Assembly: GCA_020725805.1 (NCBI GenBank)
Contig: DYEF01000009.1
Coordinates: forward strand, 1-50,335
DNA length: 50,335 bases
Direction of reading: 5' to 3'
From: Bdellovibrio sp.
GTDB taxonomy: Bacteria; Myxococcota; SpSt-1050
This document shows, in pieces, positions 1 through 10,078 of this stretch. The translations under genes and the position numbers were made by a program. The notes under the pieces were generated by a model. The model ran no database searches, was not told the origin of the DNA, and worked only from the letters and a program-made list of their open reading frames with translations. Each line of letters begins with the position of its first letter. Position 1 is the stretch's first letter.

Positions 1-66
1 AAAAATATGGAGGACAACCCACCTTTCATAAATACAGGCAGAAAAGTGCCGGGTAGAAAAGAATGA
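1..66 (+). CDS. possible 3' end of a gene running in from the left
   Basis: Frame 1 is open from the first base to a TGA at 64-66 and would encode about 21 residues ending in GRKVPGRKE. A basic, Pro/Gly-containing tail of this kind could be a real C-terminus. Another frame is also open for 17 codons, so an open frame of this length can arise by chance. No family is recognisable. The T-run just after it (71-76) is not preceded by a clear hairpin. Confidence 0.22.
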   Translation, partial: KNMEDNPPFINTGRKVPGRKE

Positions 67-123
67 AAAATTTTTTCTTGCATTTATAAAACTGGTGTGG
101 TAGTAAAATCAGGTTTTAATGTA

Positions 124-151
124 TTGCAAAATATGTTACACTATATATAAA
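124..151 (+). promoter_or_regulatory. putative sigma70-type promoter of smc
   Basis: TTGCAA at 124-129, a 16-bp spacer and TATAAA at 146-151 precede smc. Transcription would start near 158, giving a leader of about 28 nt that contains the GAGG ribosome-binding site. The same TTGCAA -35 recurs in front of other genes in this window. Confidence 0.5.
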
Positions 152-185
152 TCATATATTATATATTACGAGGTAACTTGGTAAT

Positions 186-3100
186 ATGAAGCCTATCAAA
201 CTTGAACTAATCGGATTTAAGTCGTTCTTTAACCATACAGTAATACATTTTATGGACGGTATCAACTGTATAGTCGGTCCGAATGGCTGCGGCAAGAGTA
301 ACATAGTCGATGCCATAAGATGGGTACTGGGTGAACAGGCACCGAGCCGAATAAGAGGCAAATCGATGGATTCTGTCATCTTTGCCGGTACCGAAAAGTT
401 TACCGCATCGGGAATGGCCGAAGTCTCATTCTACTTCGAAAACGACGAAAAGAATCTGCCCCCGCAATACAACTCCTACGACGAGATATGTATTACAAGG
501 AGAATCTTCAGAACCGGCGAAAGTGAATATATGATAAATAAAATGTCCTGCAGACTCACCGATATCGTAGAACTCTTTCTGGGTACAGGTTTCGGGACGA
601 GGGCTTATTCAATAATTGACCAGGGGACTATTACGAGCTTTGCCACTTCATCTCCCGAAGACAGAAGGCTTATGGTTGAGGAGGCTGCCGGAATAACAAA
701 ATACAGAAACCGGAAAAAAGTCGCAATCTCGCGGCTCGAGCAGACCGAAAACAATCTTTTAAGAATCTCGGACGTCATCAAGGAGATCGACAGACAGATC
801 TCAGTAATTCAGAAACAGGCAAAAAAGGCAGAAAAATACAAAAAACTGAAGGAAGAACTCAATAAAACCGAATTAAAGAGAGTCAGATACGAAATCAGAT
901 GTATACTCGAAACCGAAAACAGCACACTCAGCGAGATTGACCGCCTCAGAAACAGGGAGACAGAACTCAGCACCCAGCTTACAGAATTAGAATCGAAACA
1001 CATAACCATTTCCTCTGAACTCAGCGAAAAGGAGAAGATAATAAACGAACTCAACAACAGGATAGTCTCGGCCGAGAGCCGTATCCGCCTCCTTGAAAAT
1101 GAAAAAAGTTATTTTCAGAAAGAGATAGAACACCTGAATTCAAGCAACCGCAACGGGACAGACCGAATAATAAAGATTAAAGAGAGAATCGATGAACTTC
1201 AGCGCGAATCAGAAGCAAAGAATCAGGAGAAGACCGAGATTGAAAACGAGATATCAGTCCATGCGGTAAGGATTTCCGAACAGGAGAAGGAACTCAAGGA
1301 CATTACAGGTAAAAAGTCCTCTGTCCAGTCGAAGCTTTCCGATATTCAGAAGGAACTCATCGAGATAATGACCGAGATTGCCAGAAACTCCAACAGAAAG
1401 AATTATATAGAATCAGCTATTCAGGAAAATACAAAGAAGACAGAGACCCTCAGGTCTGAGGCTCAGTTTCTCACCTCACAGCTTACGGAGCAGGAAAAAT
1501 TATTGCAGACCAGACAGAATGATTTTCAGGTAAATGCAAAGGATATCGAAAATTCAGAGGCAAAATTCAGCAATTTCACAGAGAAACTGATGGATATGGA
1601 GAGTCAGTTAATCCATTCGGAGACAACAATCCTCAATACCAAGGAAAAACTTACAGAGGCAAAATCCAGATACAATTCACTTGTCGAACTGGAGAGGAAT
1701 CTCGAGGGATTCGATGAGGGTATCAAGACCATTCTGAAGGCAAAGAATGAAAACCTTGATGACAGACTCTCGGGCGGGATAATGGGTCTTATTACCGAAT
1801 ATATCGAGGTCGAACCTGCTTATGAGAAGGCAATAGAGTCAGTACTTGGAGAGAAACTGCAGTCACTTATTATTAAGGAGCCTGAAGTAGGACTTCACGC
1901 CATTGACCTTCTGAAGAGTTCATCATCAGGCAGAACCACATTCATTCCTGTAAAACCGAAGTGCACCTTGACAGGTACGGGGATACCCTCCGGTCAGGGT
2001 GTAATTGGTCCCGCAACAGATTTCATAAGATGTCAGCCCGAATTTCAGGAGATATCCACTGCATTGTTCAGTGATGTGGTTATAGTGGACAATATTACCA
2101 ATGCCTTAAATCTCTGGTCAAACAACGGATTCAACAAAACCCTCGTAACAACAGACGGCGACATTATCGAACATTCCGGCATCATTACAGGCGGCAAAAG
2201 GGAGAAATCCGGCGGACAGTTTGCACGTAAGAGGGAAATCAAGGAATTAAAGTCCAGAATAGAGGAATTCGAAAGGTCGCTCGGAATCGAACAGCAGAAA
2301 CACATAAACCTTAAGGAAGAGGTAACAAGACTGAGAGGCTTCATCGAATCCCTCAAGGAAGAGATTCAGGCACACAGAATCAGAAGGGTCGAAATAGAAA
2401 GGGATATACGTTCAGCCGAGGAACAGATAGCCCACACAAGAGAGAGACTGAATGTAATCAGATTCGAAAGCGAAAAGTACGAAAACGAACTCAAAGATAA
2501 CAGGGAGGAGCTCATTAATATAGAACAAGCTATAAAGGGCTTTGAGGTCAGGAGGGACGAACTCAAAGCCCTCGAGCTCTCTGTACAGAAGGAACTCTCG
2601 GAACTGAGTACAGAGGAGAAGATTCAGAACGAGAGACTCACTAATTTCCGGATTCAGTCCGCATCCGACAGTGAGAAACTTCAGTCGGTACTGAATCTGA
2701 TTAGCAGAATCTCCAACGAACAGAATGAACTCAGTTATGAAATCGATATACTCACAAAATCGATTTCCTCAAACAACATCAGGATAAACCAGCTCAAAGA
2801 CGAGATAACATCCAAAGATAAGGAATGTGCTCTGCTCGTTGAGGAGCACAGAAAGACAACGGAAGAAAAGAGTCTGATACTCAATGACTACAACAAATAT
2901 TCGGAGGAAATGCTTGGTATAGAAGGCCTGCTGAAAGATATACAGAAGCAGATTTATGAAACAAGGGAGAAGATCTCTTCTCTCACTCTCAATCTGAGGG
3001 AAATTCAGTTCAGAAAAGAGAATGCAATAAGCTTCTGTCTGGACAAGCTTAATACAGATATAACACCGGAGATATCAGACGGTTCCGTTATGAACGCCGA

Positions 3101-3782
3101 GAACCTGACAGAAGAAGAGATTCAGCACATAGAGGGCCTGAAACGTATAATCGAGAACTTCGGGGAGATAAATCTGACGGCAATAGCAGAATATGAAAGT
3201 CTCGAAAAACGCAAAGAGTTTCTGCAGAACAATTACGATGACCTCAAGAGGGCTATGGAGAATCTCAAGAGGGCTATTTCAAGAATAAACAGAATTTCAA
3301 AGGAGAGATTCATCGAGACATTCAACAAGATAAACGAGAAACTCGCAGAAGTTGCCCCCATACTTATGTCAGGCGGACGTGCATCGCTGAGGCTTATGGA
3401 TGAGAGTAATCTTCTCGACGGCGGTGTCGATATAGTTGTGAATCCGAGAGGTAAAAAGCTCATATCGATTGATATGCTGTCGGGCGGAGAAAAGGCACTT
3501 GTCGGACTCTCGCTGGTATTTGCAATCTACAAAATAAAGCCGTCTCCCTTCTGCGTTCTTGATGAAGTCGATGCCCCGCTCGATGAGGTCAATACAGGAA
3601 GATTCATTACCCTGATCAAGGAATTTTCTCAGAACAGCCGTTTTATGGTCATCACACACAATAAGAGAACAATGGAGGCAGCCAATCAGATCTACGGCAT
3701 TACTATGCAGGAACCCGGTATTTCAAAGGCTGTATCACTGACTATCGACCAGATATTCAATGAGGAAGCAGAAATTCAGTAG
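186..3782 (+). CDS. smc: chromosome segregation protein SMC
   Basis: This is the condensin ATPase that compacts and segregates the chromosome as a homodimer with ScpA and ScpB. At 1198 residues it has the usual length. The N-terminal ATPase half carries Walker A GPNGCGKSN near residue 32. A long coiled coil runs from about 170 to 510. The Gly-rich hinge begins near 530 with GGIMGLITEY, and a second coiled coil runs to about 1030. The C-terminal half has the ABC signature MLSGGEKALVGLS near 1097 and Walker B CVLDEVDAPLD near 1123. The ATG has GAGG about 10 nt upstream. scpA and scpB are not nearby, so smc appears to be transcribed alone. Its 3' end overlaps the convergent GH13 gene by 26 bp. 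No key residue is missing. Confidence 0.98.
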   Translation: MKPIKLELIGFKSFFNHTVIHFMDGINCIVGPNGCGKSNIVDAIRWVLGEQAPSRIRGKSMDSVIFAGTEKFTASGMAEVSFYFENDEKNLPPQYNSYDEICITRRIFRTGESEYMINKMSCRLTDIVELFLGTGFGTRAYSIIDQGTITSFATSSPEDRRLMVEEAAGITKYRNRKKVAISRLEQTENNLLRISDVIKEIDRQISVIQKQAKKAEKYKKLKEELNKTELKRVRYEIRCILETENSTLSEIDRLRNRETELSTQLTELESKHITISSELSEKEKIINELNNRIVSAESRIRLLENEKSYFQKEIEHLNSSNRNGTDRIIKIKERIDELQRESEAKNQEKTEIENEISVHAVRISEQEKELKDITGKKSSVQSKLSDIQKELIEIMTEIARNSNRKNYIESAIQENTKKTETLRSEAQFLTSQLTEQEKLLQTRQNDFQVNAKDIENSEAKFSNFTEKLMDMESQLIHSETTILNTKEKLTEAKSRYNSLVELERNLEGFDEGIKTILKAKNENLDDRLSGGIMGLITEYIEVEPAYEKAIESVLGEKLQSLIIKEPEVGLHAIDLLKSSSSGRTTFIPVKPKCTLTGTGIPSGQGVIGPATDFIRCQPEFQEISTALFSDVVIVDNITNALNLWSNNGFNKTLVTTDGDIIEHSGIITGGKREKSGGQFARKREIKELKSRIEEFERSLGIEQQKHINLKEEVTRLRGFIESLKEEIQAHRIRRVEIERDIRSAEEQIAHTRERLNVIRFESEKYENELKDNREELINIEQAIKGFEVRRDELKALELSVQKELSELSTEEKIQNERLTNFRIQSASDSEKLQSVLNLISRISNEQNELSYEIDILTKSISSNNIRINQLKDEITSKDKECALLVEEHRKTTEEKSLILNDYNKYSEEMLGIEGLLKDIQKQIYETREKISSLTLNLREIQFRKENAISFCLDKLNTDITPEISDGSVMNAENLTEEEIQHIEGLKRIIENFGEINLTAIAEYESLEKRKEFLQNNYDDLKRAMENLKRAISRINRISKERFIETFNKINEKLAEVAPILMSGGRASLRLMDESNLLDGGVDIVVNPRGKKLISIDMLSGGEKALVGLSLVFAIYKIKPSPFCVLDEVDAPLDEVNTGRFITLIKEFSQNSRFMVITHNKRTMEAANQIYGITMQEPGISKAVSLTIDQIFNEEAEIQ

Positions 3783-5151
3783 AATCTTTGTTCAGTCTCA
3801 ATAAATAAGCATCCGGTCCGTTTATCCTGATGATTTTGCCGTTGATCTCTGTTTCTCTCTCTGCTCTTTCCCTGTTTACGACAGCAACATAAATTCCAGA
3901 TGAGTTTTCGATTTTTATATAAAGCAGACCATCTTTATATTCCGTGAGAAATTTACCCGCAAGAGCACCCTTCTTCTTCAGCGAAATAAGGGTTTTATAG
4001 AAATTTCTGATACCCTTAAAATGTTCGGTAAACTGCATATCCCTTCTGTTTTCTATCCCCTTCCCTACCCTGAGACCATTCTCTTCCCCGTAATATATAA
4101 GCGGACTGCCTCCGCAGACAAACTGCAGAAGCGCCATTATTTTCAGAACACGGAACTCCTCATCTTCATTCATTACATCAAAATGTGTAATAATTCCGTC
4201 CAAATCGTGATTATTCAGAAATACGATAAATGACCTGCCGGCAGTCTCATATCTCTTGTTGAGATAAGAGACAAAGACCTCCGGACGCATAGCACCTCTC
4301 AAAAATCCGGACAAATAATCCCTGAATTCAAAGTCAAATAGAAAATCTGTTTTGTAATCAGAGAGCACAGCGAGTCCGTTTGAATCAGGAGCAGTACCCC
4401 AGTATTCACCGATAAAGATTATATCAGGATTTATTTTGCTCAGCTCATCTTTGAGTTCACCGACAAGCAGACTCCCGAAATGTTTCATCGCATCTATCCT
4501 TACACCGTCGAAGTCCGCCTTTTTCATTAAATCTTTGTAAACCTTAATCAGGTACTGCCTCACATCCTTCCTTTCGGTCTTAAAGTCAGGAAGTCCGAAG
4601 AGGCATTGCTTCATTTCATCATTTTCAATACAGCCCCCCATTCTCACAGACCTTACCCATACTGTATTCTTTTCCCAGAATGATTTATATCCCGAATGAT
4701 TGAGCACTATATCCTGAATATATGCAATACCGGATTTGTGAAGTCCTTCTGACATCCTTGAGAGAATTCTATAGTCCCCGAAATGTTTTTCAATCTGCTC
4801 AAAATTTTCAGGCCAGTAACCGTGATAACCGTAATGCTTGTAATTGTTATAATCCACATAACCATCCACATTGTCAATCACAGGGGAGAGAATAACCGCA
4901 TTAACACCGAGTTCGGAGAGATAACCAATCTTCTCATAAATCCCTCTTATGTCACCGCCGTGAAATCCGTAAGGGTTGCTTTTATCCACTCTGAAATTAT
5001 TTGTCTTGTCACCGTCATAAAACCGGTCGATCAGTATCTGATAAAATACCGGATTCTCCTCTTTCAGATTCTTATAGAATCCGGCCTTTATCCCTAAGCA
5101 GGACAGAGAGACCAGAACCAGGCAAAGTAATATTACATTCCTGTTATTCAT
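3757..5151 (-). CDS. GH13 alpha-amylase-family lipoprotein
   Basis: This is an alpha-glucan-acting glycoside hydrolase of family 13, predicted to be exported. The 464-residue product starts with a hydrophobic segment ending in LVSLSC, a possible though imperfect lipobox. It then has the (beta/alpha)8 barrel of secreted amylases: IDRFYDGD near the start, DIVLNHSG (region I), DGVRIDAMKH with the nucleophile Asp near 218 (region II), FIGEYWG with the acid/base Glu near 249 (region III), and FLNNHD near 315 (region IV). All three catalytic acids are present. I chose the ATG at 5151 rather than an earlier one at 5196, because it places the signal peptide at the N-terminus and overlaps the upstream stop by 8 bp, as in a coupled operon. 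Substrate (starch, maltodextrin, cyclodextrin) cannot be read. It is the last gene of the operon starting at 9994. Confidence 0.9.
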   Translation of the reverse strand: MNNRNVILLCLVLVSLSCLGIKAGFYKNLKEENPVFYQILIDRFYDGDKTNNFRVDKSNPYGFHGGDIRGIYEKIGYLSELGVNAVILSPVIDNVDGYVDYNNYKHYGYHGYWPENFEQIEKHFGDYRILSRMSEGLHKSGIAYIQDIVLNHSGYKSFWEKNTVWVRSVRMGGCIENDEMKQCLFGLPDFKTERKDVRQYLIKVYKDLMKKADFDGVRIDAMKHFGSLLVGELKDELSKINPDIIFIGEYWGTAPDSNGLAVLSDYKTDFLFDFEFRDYLSGFLRGAMRPEVFVSYLNKRYETAGRSFIVFLNNHDLDGIITHFDVMNEDEEFRVLKIMALLQFVCGGSPLIYYGEENGLRVGKGIENRRDMQFTEHFKGIRNFYKTLISLKKKGALAGKFLTEYKDGLLYIKIENSSGIYVAVVNRERAERETEINGKIIRINGPDAYLLRLNKDSTEFLLPH

Positions 5152-5551
5152 CACCAAGCATAACCGGAGGAGATACAGGTAAAAATGTCCTTGCATTCTC
5201 TATACCTTTTCTGCACTCCATAAGTTTCTCAAACCTGAATCTGTAACCGATTATATTCTCGGACAGATTCCCGAATGAATCCCTGACAGAGGGAGTTACA
5301 ACGACAAAATCCTCATTCTCTGTCCCCGTAAAATAGAGATAAAAACCGTAATCCAGACAGTCAGGTCTTTTTGAAGAAATAATATTTATATATTTCAGTC
5401 TCCCCTCGAGCGGACCGGCAATCCTGCCCGAATATCTGAAAGCATCGCCCGAACCTGTCTTCATCTCTGAAAGATACAGCTTATAGAGCATAAATACCCC
5501 AATTAGTCCCGTAACCGTTACAGCAAGACCGAAGAAGACTCTCTTTTTCAC
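5144..5551 (-). CDS. small single-pass membrane protein of unknown function
   Basis: I do not recognise this 135-residue protein. An N-terminal hydrophobic helix (about residues 6-26, preceded by KKR) suggests a membrane anchor or uncleaved signal, leaving about 105 residues outside the cytoplasm. The rest has mixed beta-type sequence with isolated Cys residues (CLDYG, ECRKG) that could form a disulfide. It starts with GTG, and that codon shares GTGA with the stop of the CDF gene. It overlaps the GH13 gene by 8 bp. Tight coupling on both sides makes it a real gene. A role near the amylase or the metal exporter is only suggested by position. Confidence 0.75.
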   Translation of the reverse strand: MKKRVFFGLAVTVTGLIGVFMLYKLYLSEMKTGSGDAFRYSGRIAGPLEGRLKYINIISSKRPDCLDYGFYLYFTGTENEDFVVVTPSVRDSFGNLSENIIGYRFRFEKLMECRKGIENARTFLPVSPPVMLGDE

Positions 5552-6450
5552 TTACACCTCTTAAAGCCTGATGATTCAATCTGCAGAGTTACGTGTAATA
5601 TATTGTATTTTGTCATCAGCAGTTGCGATATCTCGCTGATAATCGAATCCGTGACTTCAAGTGATTCTGCGTCCGTCACAATATGTGCCGTAAATATATA
5701 GATTCCCGAGGATATACTCCAGATATGTACGTCGTGAATATCCTTTACCCCTTTTACATCCGTCACAATACTTTCTGTAATTTCATTTATTCTGACGCCT
5801 GAGGGAACAGATTCCATCAGAATATCTGAGGCGTCTTTGATGAGTCTGATTGCGTTGTAGAAGATAAAAAACCCGATTATAATGCTCAGGACTGAATCGA
5901 TAATATTGAAGCCTGTAAAAATAATTATTACCGAGCCGGCAATTACACCCACAGAAGAGAGTGTATCACCGATTATATGCAGAAAAGCCCCTCTGATATT
6001 GAGATTTGAGGTGTGTCCTTTCAGAAGGAGAATACCAAGGATGTTCGCAAGCAGTCCCGTTACGGATACAACCAGCATAATTCTGCCATCTATATCGACC
6101 GGTTCGAGATATCTTCTGACTGCGCTGAATATTACGAACGCAGCAAGCAGCATAAGAAGTGTCCCGTTAATCAGCGAGGCCAGAATCTCTATTCTGAAAT
6201 ACCCGAATGTCTTATTCGAATCGGTTCTTCTGAGGGCTATTAAGGAGGCAAAATAGCAGACAAAGAGCGAGGCTGAATCTGCCAGCATATGTCCGGCATC
6301 GGCAATAAGTGCATTACTTCCGGAAATAATTCCTCCCGCAAACTCCAGAAGGCATATAAATATTGTTACGATCAGTGTCCATAAGACCCGCTTCGAATGC
6401 TTCTTTGAGGCAGAAATCTCATTTTCGATTATGTAACAGTTCTGTTTCAT
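5548..6450 (-). CDS. cation diffusion facilitator (CDF) metal exporter
   Basis: This is an inner-membrane divalent-metal/proton antiporter of the CDF family (CzcD/ZitB-like), usually exporting Zn2+, Cd2+ or Co2+. The 300 residues hold about six transmembrane helices and a cytoplasmic C-terminal domain with a DVHIWSISSG motif. The transport-site motif in helix 2 is DAGHMLAD near residue 50, and in helix 5 HIIGDTLSS near 158. The His/Asp pairing is the one usually linked to Zn/Cd selectivity. There is little His-rich loop. Its ATG overlaps the metH stop as ATGA, so it is translated from the metH operon. Linkage to a zinc- and cobalamin-using enzyme may be coincidental. Confidence 0.93.
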   Translation of the reverse strand: MKQNCYIIENEISASKKHSKRVLWTLIVTIFICLLEFAGGIISGSNALIADAGHMLADSASLFVCYFASLIALRRTDSNKTFGYFRIEILASLINGTLLMLLAAFVIFSAVRRYLEPVDIDGRIMLVVSVTGLLANILGILLLKGHTSNLNIRGAFLHIIGDTLSSVGVIAGSVIIIFTGFNIIDSVLSIIIGFFIFYNAIRLIKDASDILMESVPSGVRINEITESIVTDVKGVKDIHDVHIWSISSGIYIFTAHIVTDAESLEVTDSIISEISQLLMTKYNILHVTLQIESSGFKRCK

Positions 6451-8846
6451 TCTGCATCTTTTCCGGCTATTTTCTCGGCAATTGCTACGGCTTCAACAGC
6501 GTCCCCCCCGTAATATGCCCCTATCTCCCTTGCATATGAATCAGTAACAACTGCACCGCCTATCAGAACAGGAATATTGATATTGTTCTTTTTAAGAAGC
6601 CCGGTTACCTCGCGCATCCTTCCCATTGTGGTCGTCATCAGGGCAGATAATCCGATGATATCGGCACCGCTCTCTATAGCTTTGTTAACAATGACATCAG
6701 CCTTCACATTCTTCCCCAGATCGATTACCTCGAAACCCGAATTTCTGAGTACGGCAGAGACCAGATTCTTGCCGAGGTCGTGTATATCTCCCTCTACTGT
6801 CGCTATAACAATTCTCCCCTTCTTTTCGATACTCTGACCGCCTGATGACCTCATAATAATATCAAATGAGGCCTGTGCAGCCTCCGCTGAGAGCATAACC
6901 TGAGGCAAAAAAATCTGATTCGACTTGAACCTTACACCCACATCCTTCATCGCCCTCAATATTCCGTCGTTAATGACTTTCCGGGGGTCAGTCTTCTTTT
7001 TCAGAATCTCTTCGGTGATTCTGACCGCATCTTCCCTGCGTCCGGAAATTATTGCATCAGAGAGTCTGAGTACCGGATTAATCTCTGTCTCTGAAATTTC
7101 AGAACCTTTGGGAATAGAGCTTGCCCCGAAGTTTATATACCTCGAAAAATTACGGTCATACCCCGCAAGGGCAGAAGCGGCATATAGTGTTGCAACCATA
7201 TTCCTGTCGAGAGGGTCGATAATAGCTGCCCTGAGCCCTGCATCAATTGCAAATGAGAGAAATGCTGAATTTATGTAACTCCTCTGCGGTAGTCCGTAAC
7301 TAATATTACTTACACCGAGTACGGTAAATAACCCCCTTCTGCTGAATTCATTTATTGCTGCAAGTGTCATTCTGACCTGATTAAGGGAAGTTGCGGCTGA
7401 GAGAGTCAGGAAATCAAAGAGCATATCATCTGTATTCAGACCATACAAAGAGGCCTTTTCAATGATTCTCTCGGCGATCTGTATTCTCTCCCTCTCTGTT
7501 GACGGAATCCCTTTTTCCCCGAGCGTAAGCACAATAAATGCTGCACCATACCTTTTTGCAAGTCTCAATCTCTTTTCGAGAGAGGAATCATCCTTAATGG
7601 AATTGATGAGTGCCCTTCCGGACGCATATTTCAGGGATTTTTCGAGTGCCGTATCGTCGGTGGTATCAACCGAAAGAGGGATATCCGACTGACCCAGAAT
7701 ACTCTTAACAATCTGAGGAAGGACCTCTGACTCAACCGCAACGGAACTCCCGGCATTTATATCCAGAACCTGTGAGCCGGCATCAATCTGCTGCACGGCC
7801 TCCCTTACAAACGGGGAAAAATCACCGTTTTTCAGCCCTTCTATGAGATGCTTCTTGTTTGTGGGATTTATCCTCTCCCCGATAATCACAGGAAAAGAGT
7901 CGGAAGAAATGCTTACAAGCAGGCTTCTGGAAGTGAGAACAAGAGATGAACTGTCAGACTGCGGACCGAACGGGGAAATCTTCAATGAATCAAGTTCTTT
8001 TCTTATCCGTCCGATGTGAACGGCGGTACTTCCGCAGCAGGCACCTACGATTCTGACACCGTTATCAATCAGACGGCCGGTGTGTGAAGCCATCTCGTCG
8101 GGACTCTCGGGATAATATACCCTCCCCTCCTTCGTTACAGGAATCCCGGCATTAGGCTGTGCAACGAGAGGAAGAGGACTGAATTCCTTCATTTCTGCAA
8201 TTACATTGAGAATACCTTCCGAACCTATTGAGCAGTTCGCCCCGATGGCATCTACACCAAGTTTAGACACAACGGATGCCATAATCTGCGGGGTACTGCC
8301 GAAAGTACTCCTCATATTCTCATCAAATGTCATCAGTGCCACAACAGGTCTTTTGCTCGCATCCCTTACCGCGATTATTGCAGTTTTGAGTTCAGATATA
8401 TCAGTAAATGTCTCGAGCCAGAAGATATCAACACCCTCACTCTCATATATTCTTGCTATCTCGTAATAATAATCATAAATCTCGTCGAAGGTTGCCTTGC
8501 CGAAAGGATGCATCAGTTCACCGGAAGGACCTATCGAAACCGCAAGATACTTTTTCTCTTTTATCACTGAGCGGCAAAGTGAAATTCCGGCCTTTGCAAT
8601 CTCCTGAAGCCTTTCTTCAATCCCGAAATGTCTGAGTCTTGGTCTTATCGTACTGAACGTATTGGTCCTGATAATATCGGAGCCGGCACTGACATAACTT
8701 TTCATCACTTTTATTACAGGTTCGGGATTTTCAGTATTGAGTATATCAAACGGCAATTCGGAACTTATACCCATTGAAATCAGATTCGTCCCCATTGCAC
8801 CGTCAAGAAGCAGAACTCTCTCTTTTATTTCACTCCTGAAATCCAC
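6447..8846 (-). CDS. metH: cobalamin-dependent methionine synthase lacking the reactivation domain
   Basis: It transfers a methyl group from methyl-tetrahydrofolate through cobalamin to homocysteine. Domains in order: homocysteine methyltransferase (1-290) with zinc-ligand Cys in NCSIGSEG and GACCGS near 268; pterin-binding domain (about 310-570) beginning GERINPTNKK; cobalamin cap (about 590-670); and Rossmann cobalamin domain with the lower-ligand motif GDIHDLGKN near 687. The protein stops at 799 residues, about 400 short of E. coli MetH, because the C-terminal SAM-binding reactivation domain is absent. Such short MetH forms are common in anaerobes and need a separate reactivation partner. 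The start is GTG with AGGGAGA upstream. It follows the aminotransferase gene by 17 bp. Confidence 0.95.
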   Translation of the reverse strand: MDFRSEIKERVLLLDGAMGTNLISMGISSELPFDILNTENPEPVIKVMKSYVSAGSDIIRTNTFSTIRPRLRHFGIEERLQEIAKAGISLCRSVIKEKKYLAVSIGPSGELMHPFGKATFDEIYDYYYEIARIYESEGVDIFWLETFTDISELKTAIIAVRDASKRPVVALMTFDENMRSTFGSTPQIMASVVSKLGVDAIGANCSIGSEGILNVIAEMKEFSPLPLVAQPNAGIPVTKEGRVYYPESPDEMASHTGRLIDNGVRIVGACCGSTAVHIGRIRKELDSLKISPFGPQSDSSSLVLTSRSLLVSISSDSFPVIIGERINPTNKKHLIEGLKNGDFSPFVREAVQQIDAGSQVLDINAGSSVAVESEVLPQIVKSILGQSDIPLSVDTTDDTALEKSLKYASGRALINSIKDDSSLEKRLRLAKRYGAAFIVLTLGEKGIPSTERERIQIAERIIEKASLYGLNTDDMLFDFLTLSAATSLNQVRMTLAAINEFSRRGLFTVLGVSNISYGLPQRSYINSAFLSFAIDAGLRAAIIDPLDRNMVATLYAASALAGYDRNFSRYINFGASSIPKGSEISETEINPVLRLSDAIISGRREDAVRITEEILKKKTDPRKVINDGILRAMKDVGVRFKSNQIFLPQVMLSAEAAQASFDIIMRSSGGQSIEKKGRIVIATVEGDIHDLGKNLVSAVLRNSGFEVIDLGKNVKADVIVNKAIESGADIIGLSALMTTTMGRMREVTGLLKKNNINIPVLIGGAVVTDSYAREIGAYYGGDAVEAVAIAEKIAGKDAE

Positions 8847-8863
8847 CTGATTCTCCCTGAATC

Positions 8864-9994
8864 CTAAGGCAATACCTCGAAGAGAAAGTCAATCTCCTCC
8901 TCTGTCTGATAAAAATGCGGAGAAATTCTCAGATGATTATTGCGGATAGATACGATTATATTCTCTGAAAGAAGTCTTGCCACAAGCTCTTCACATGAAT
9001 ATTCAGGATGAGTTACCGAAATAATACCGGCCCTTTCCGAACTGCTCACCGGACCGAATATGAGATATCTTCTCCTCTTGAGTTCCTCAAATATGAGGTC
9101 GACATTCTTTGCCAGCATTCTGCAGATTGTGCCGTTGCCGATACTTTCCCTCAGTTTAAGAGCAGCCCCGAACCCAATAATACCTGCAAAATTGGCATTG
9201 TCCCCCTCGAATTTCCTTGCAAATGCCTTCGTATCCATTCTGAAATTCTTGCGCGATTCCTCCTCTATTACAGAGCGCCAGCTGACCTCCTCATAACCTA
9301 TCTCGTCTATTATATCCTTCCTTATGTACAAAACAGCAACGCCGTGAGGCCCGAATAGCCATTTGCTGGCTGCAACAGACATAAAATCGACATTGAATTT
9401 CTTGACGTCCACAGGAATCGCTCCCACCCCCTGAATCCCGTCGAGATAGAAGAATATCCCCTTCTTCCTGCATATATCACCAACCTCCTCCACATAATTC
9501 CTGAAACCGCTCCCGTATTCCACCAGAGAGAGTGCAATAATCTTCGTCTTGGCATCAATGGACTTTTCGATATCTTTGGGGTCAATCCTTCCGTCCCTTG
9601 CACCTACGAATTTTATCTCCACGCCTTTTGGAGTCATTGCCATCCACGGATAAATATTAGCGGGAAACTCCACATCTGCGGTCAATATCTTTTCGCCCTT
9701 TCTGAATTTCATCCCCTTGCAGATAATGGAAATGGCCTGTGAGGTACTCTTTATAAAGGCTATCTCCTCAGGTTCGGCATTGATCAGTCTGGCATACATT
9801 TCACGTGTCTTTTCAACCTGCCTTATCCACCTCCGCTCGTGCATATTCCCGTGGTGCATAATATCTTCGTTGAACTCCCTGATGGCATCAGCCACATCTG
9901 TAGGCATAGGAGAGATGCTTGCGTGATTGAAGAACTTATGATTATTTGTTATCGGAAAGTGTTTTCTGATTTCTGCCAGATCGACTTTTACCAT
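8864..9994 (-). CDS. class V aminotransferase-fold PLP enzyme (cysteine desulfurase-like)
   Basis: This is a PLP-dependent fold-type I enzyme of 376 residues. The N-terminus FFNHASISPMP and the central LDGIQGVGA hold the residues that stack on and protonate PLP. The Schiff-base lysine is in AASKWLFGPHG. It resembles the SufS/isopenicillin N epimerase branch. However, the C-terminal part reads RNNHLRISPHFYQ and lacks the active-site Cys loop of SufS or IscS, so a sulfur-transfer role is not supported. It could be an epimerase, a lyase or an aminotransferase. ATG is preceded by AGAGGAA. As first gene of the operon with metH it might handle a sulfur amino acid, but that rests only on position. 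Confidence 0.85.
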   Translation of the reverse strand: MVKVDLAEIRKHFPITNNHKFFNHASISPMPTDVADAIREFNEDIMHHGNMHERRWIRQVEKTREMYARLINAEPEEIAFIKSTSQAISIICKGMKFRKGEKILTADVEFPANIYPWMAMTPKGVEIKFVGARDGRIDPKDIEKSIDAKTKIIALSLVEYGSGFRNYVEEVGDICRKKGIFFYLDGIQGVGAIPVDVKKFNVDFMSVAASKWLFGPHGVAVLYIRKDIIDEIGYEEVSWRSVIEEESRKNFRMDTKAFARKFEGDNANFAGIIGFGAALKLRESIGNGTICRMLAKNVDLIFEELKRRRYLIFGPVSSSERAGIISVTHPEYSCEELVARLLSENIIVSIRNNHLRISPHFYQTEEEIDFLFEVLP

Positions 9995-10078
9995 AATATA
10001 TTCCTCTGCAAAACAGGTATTTTTTTAGCCATAAAACGATTATATAATCAGCCGCCTTATCATTAGTGACTGCCGGAA

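Noticed and set aside
8847-8863. Cobalamin riboswitch before metH
   Set aside because: Only 17 bp separate it from the preceding gene, and the longer gap before the operon (9995-10123) shows no B12-box-like structure.
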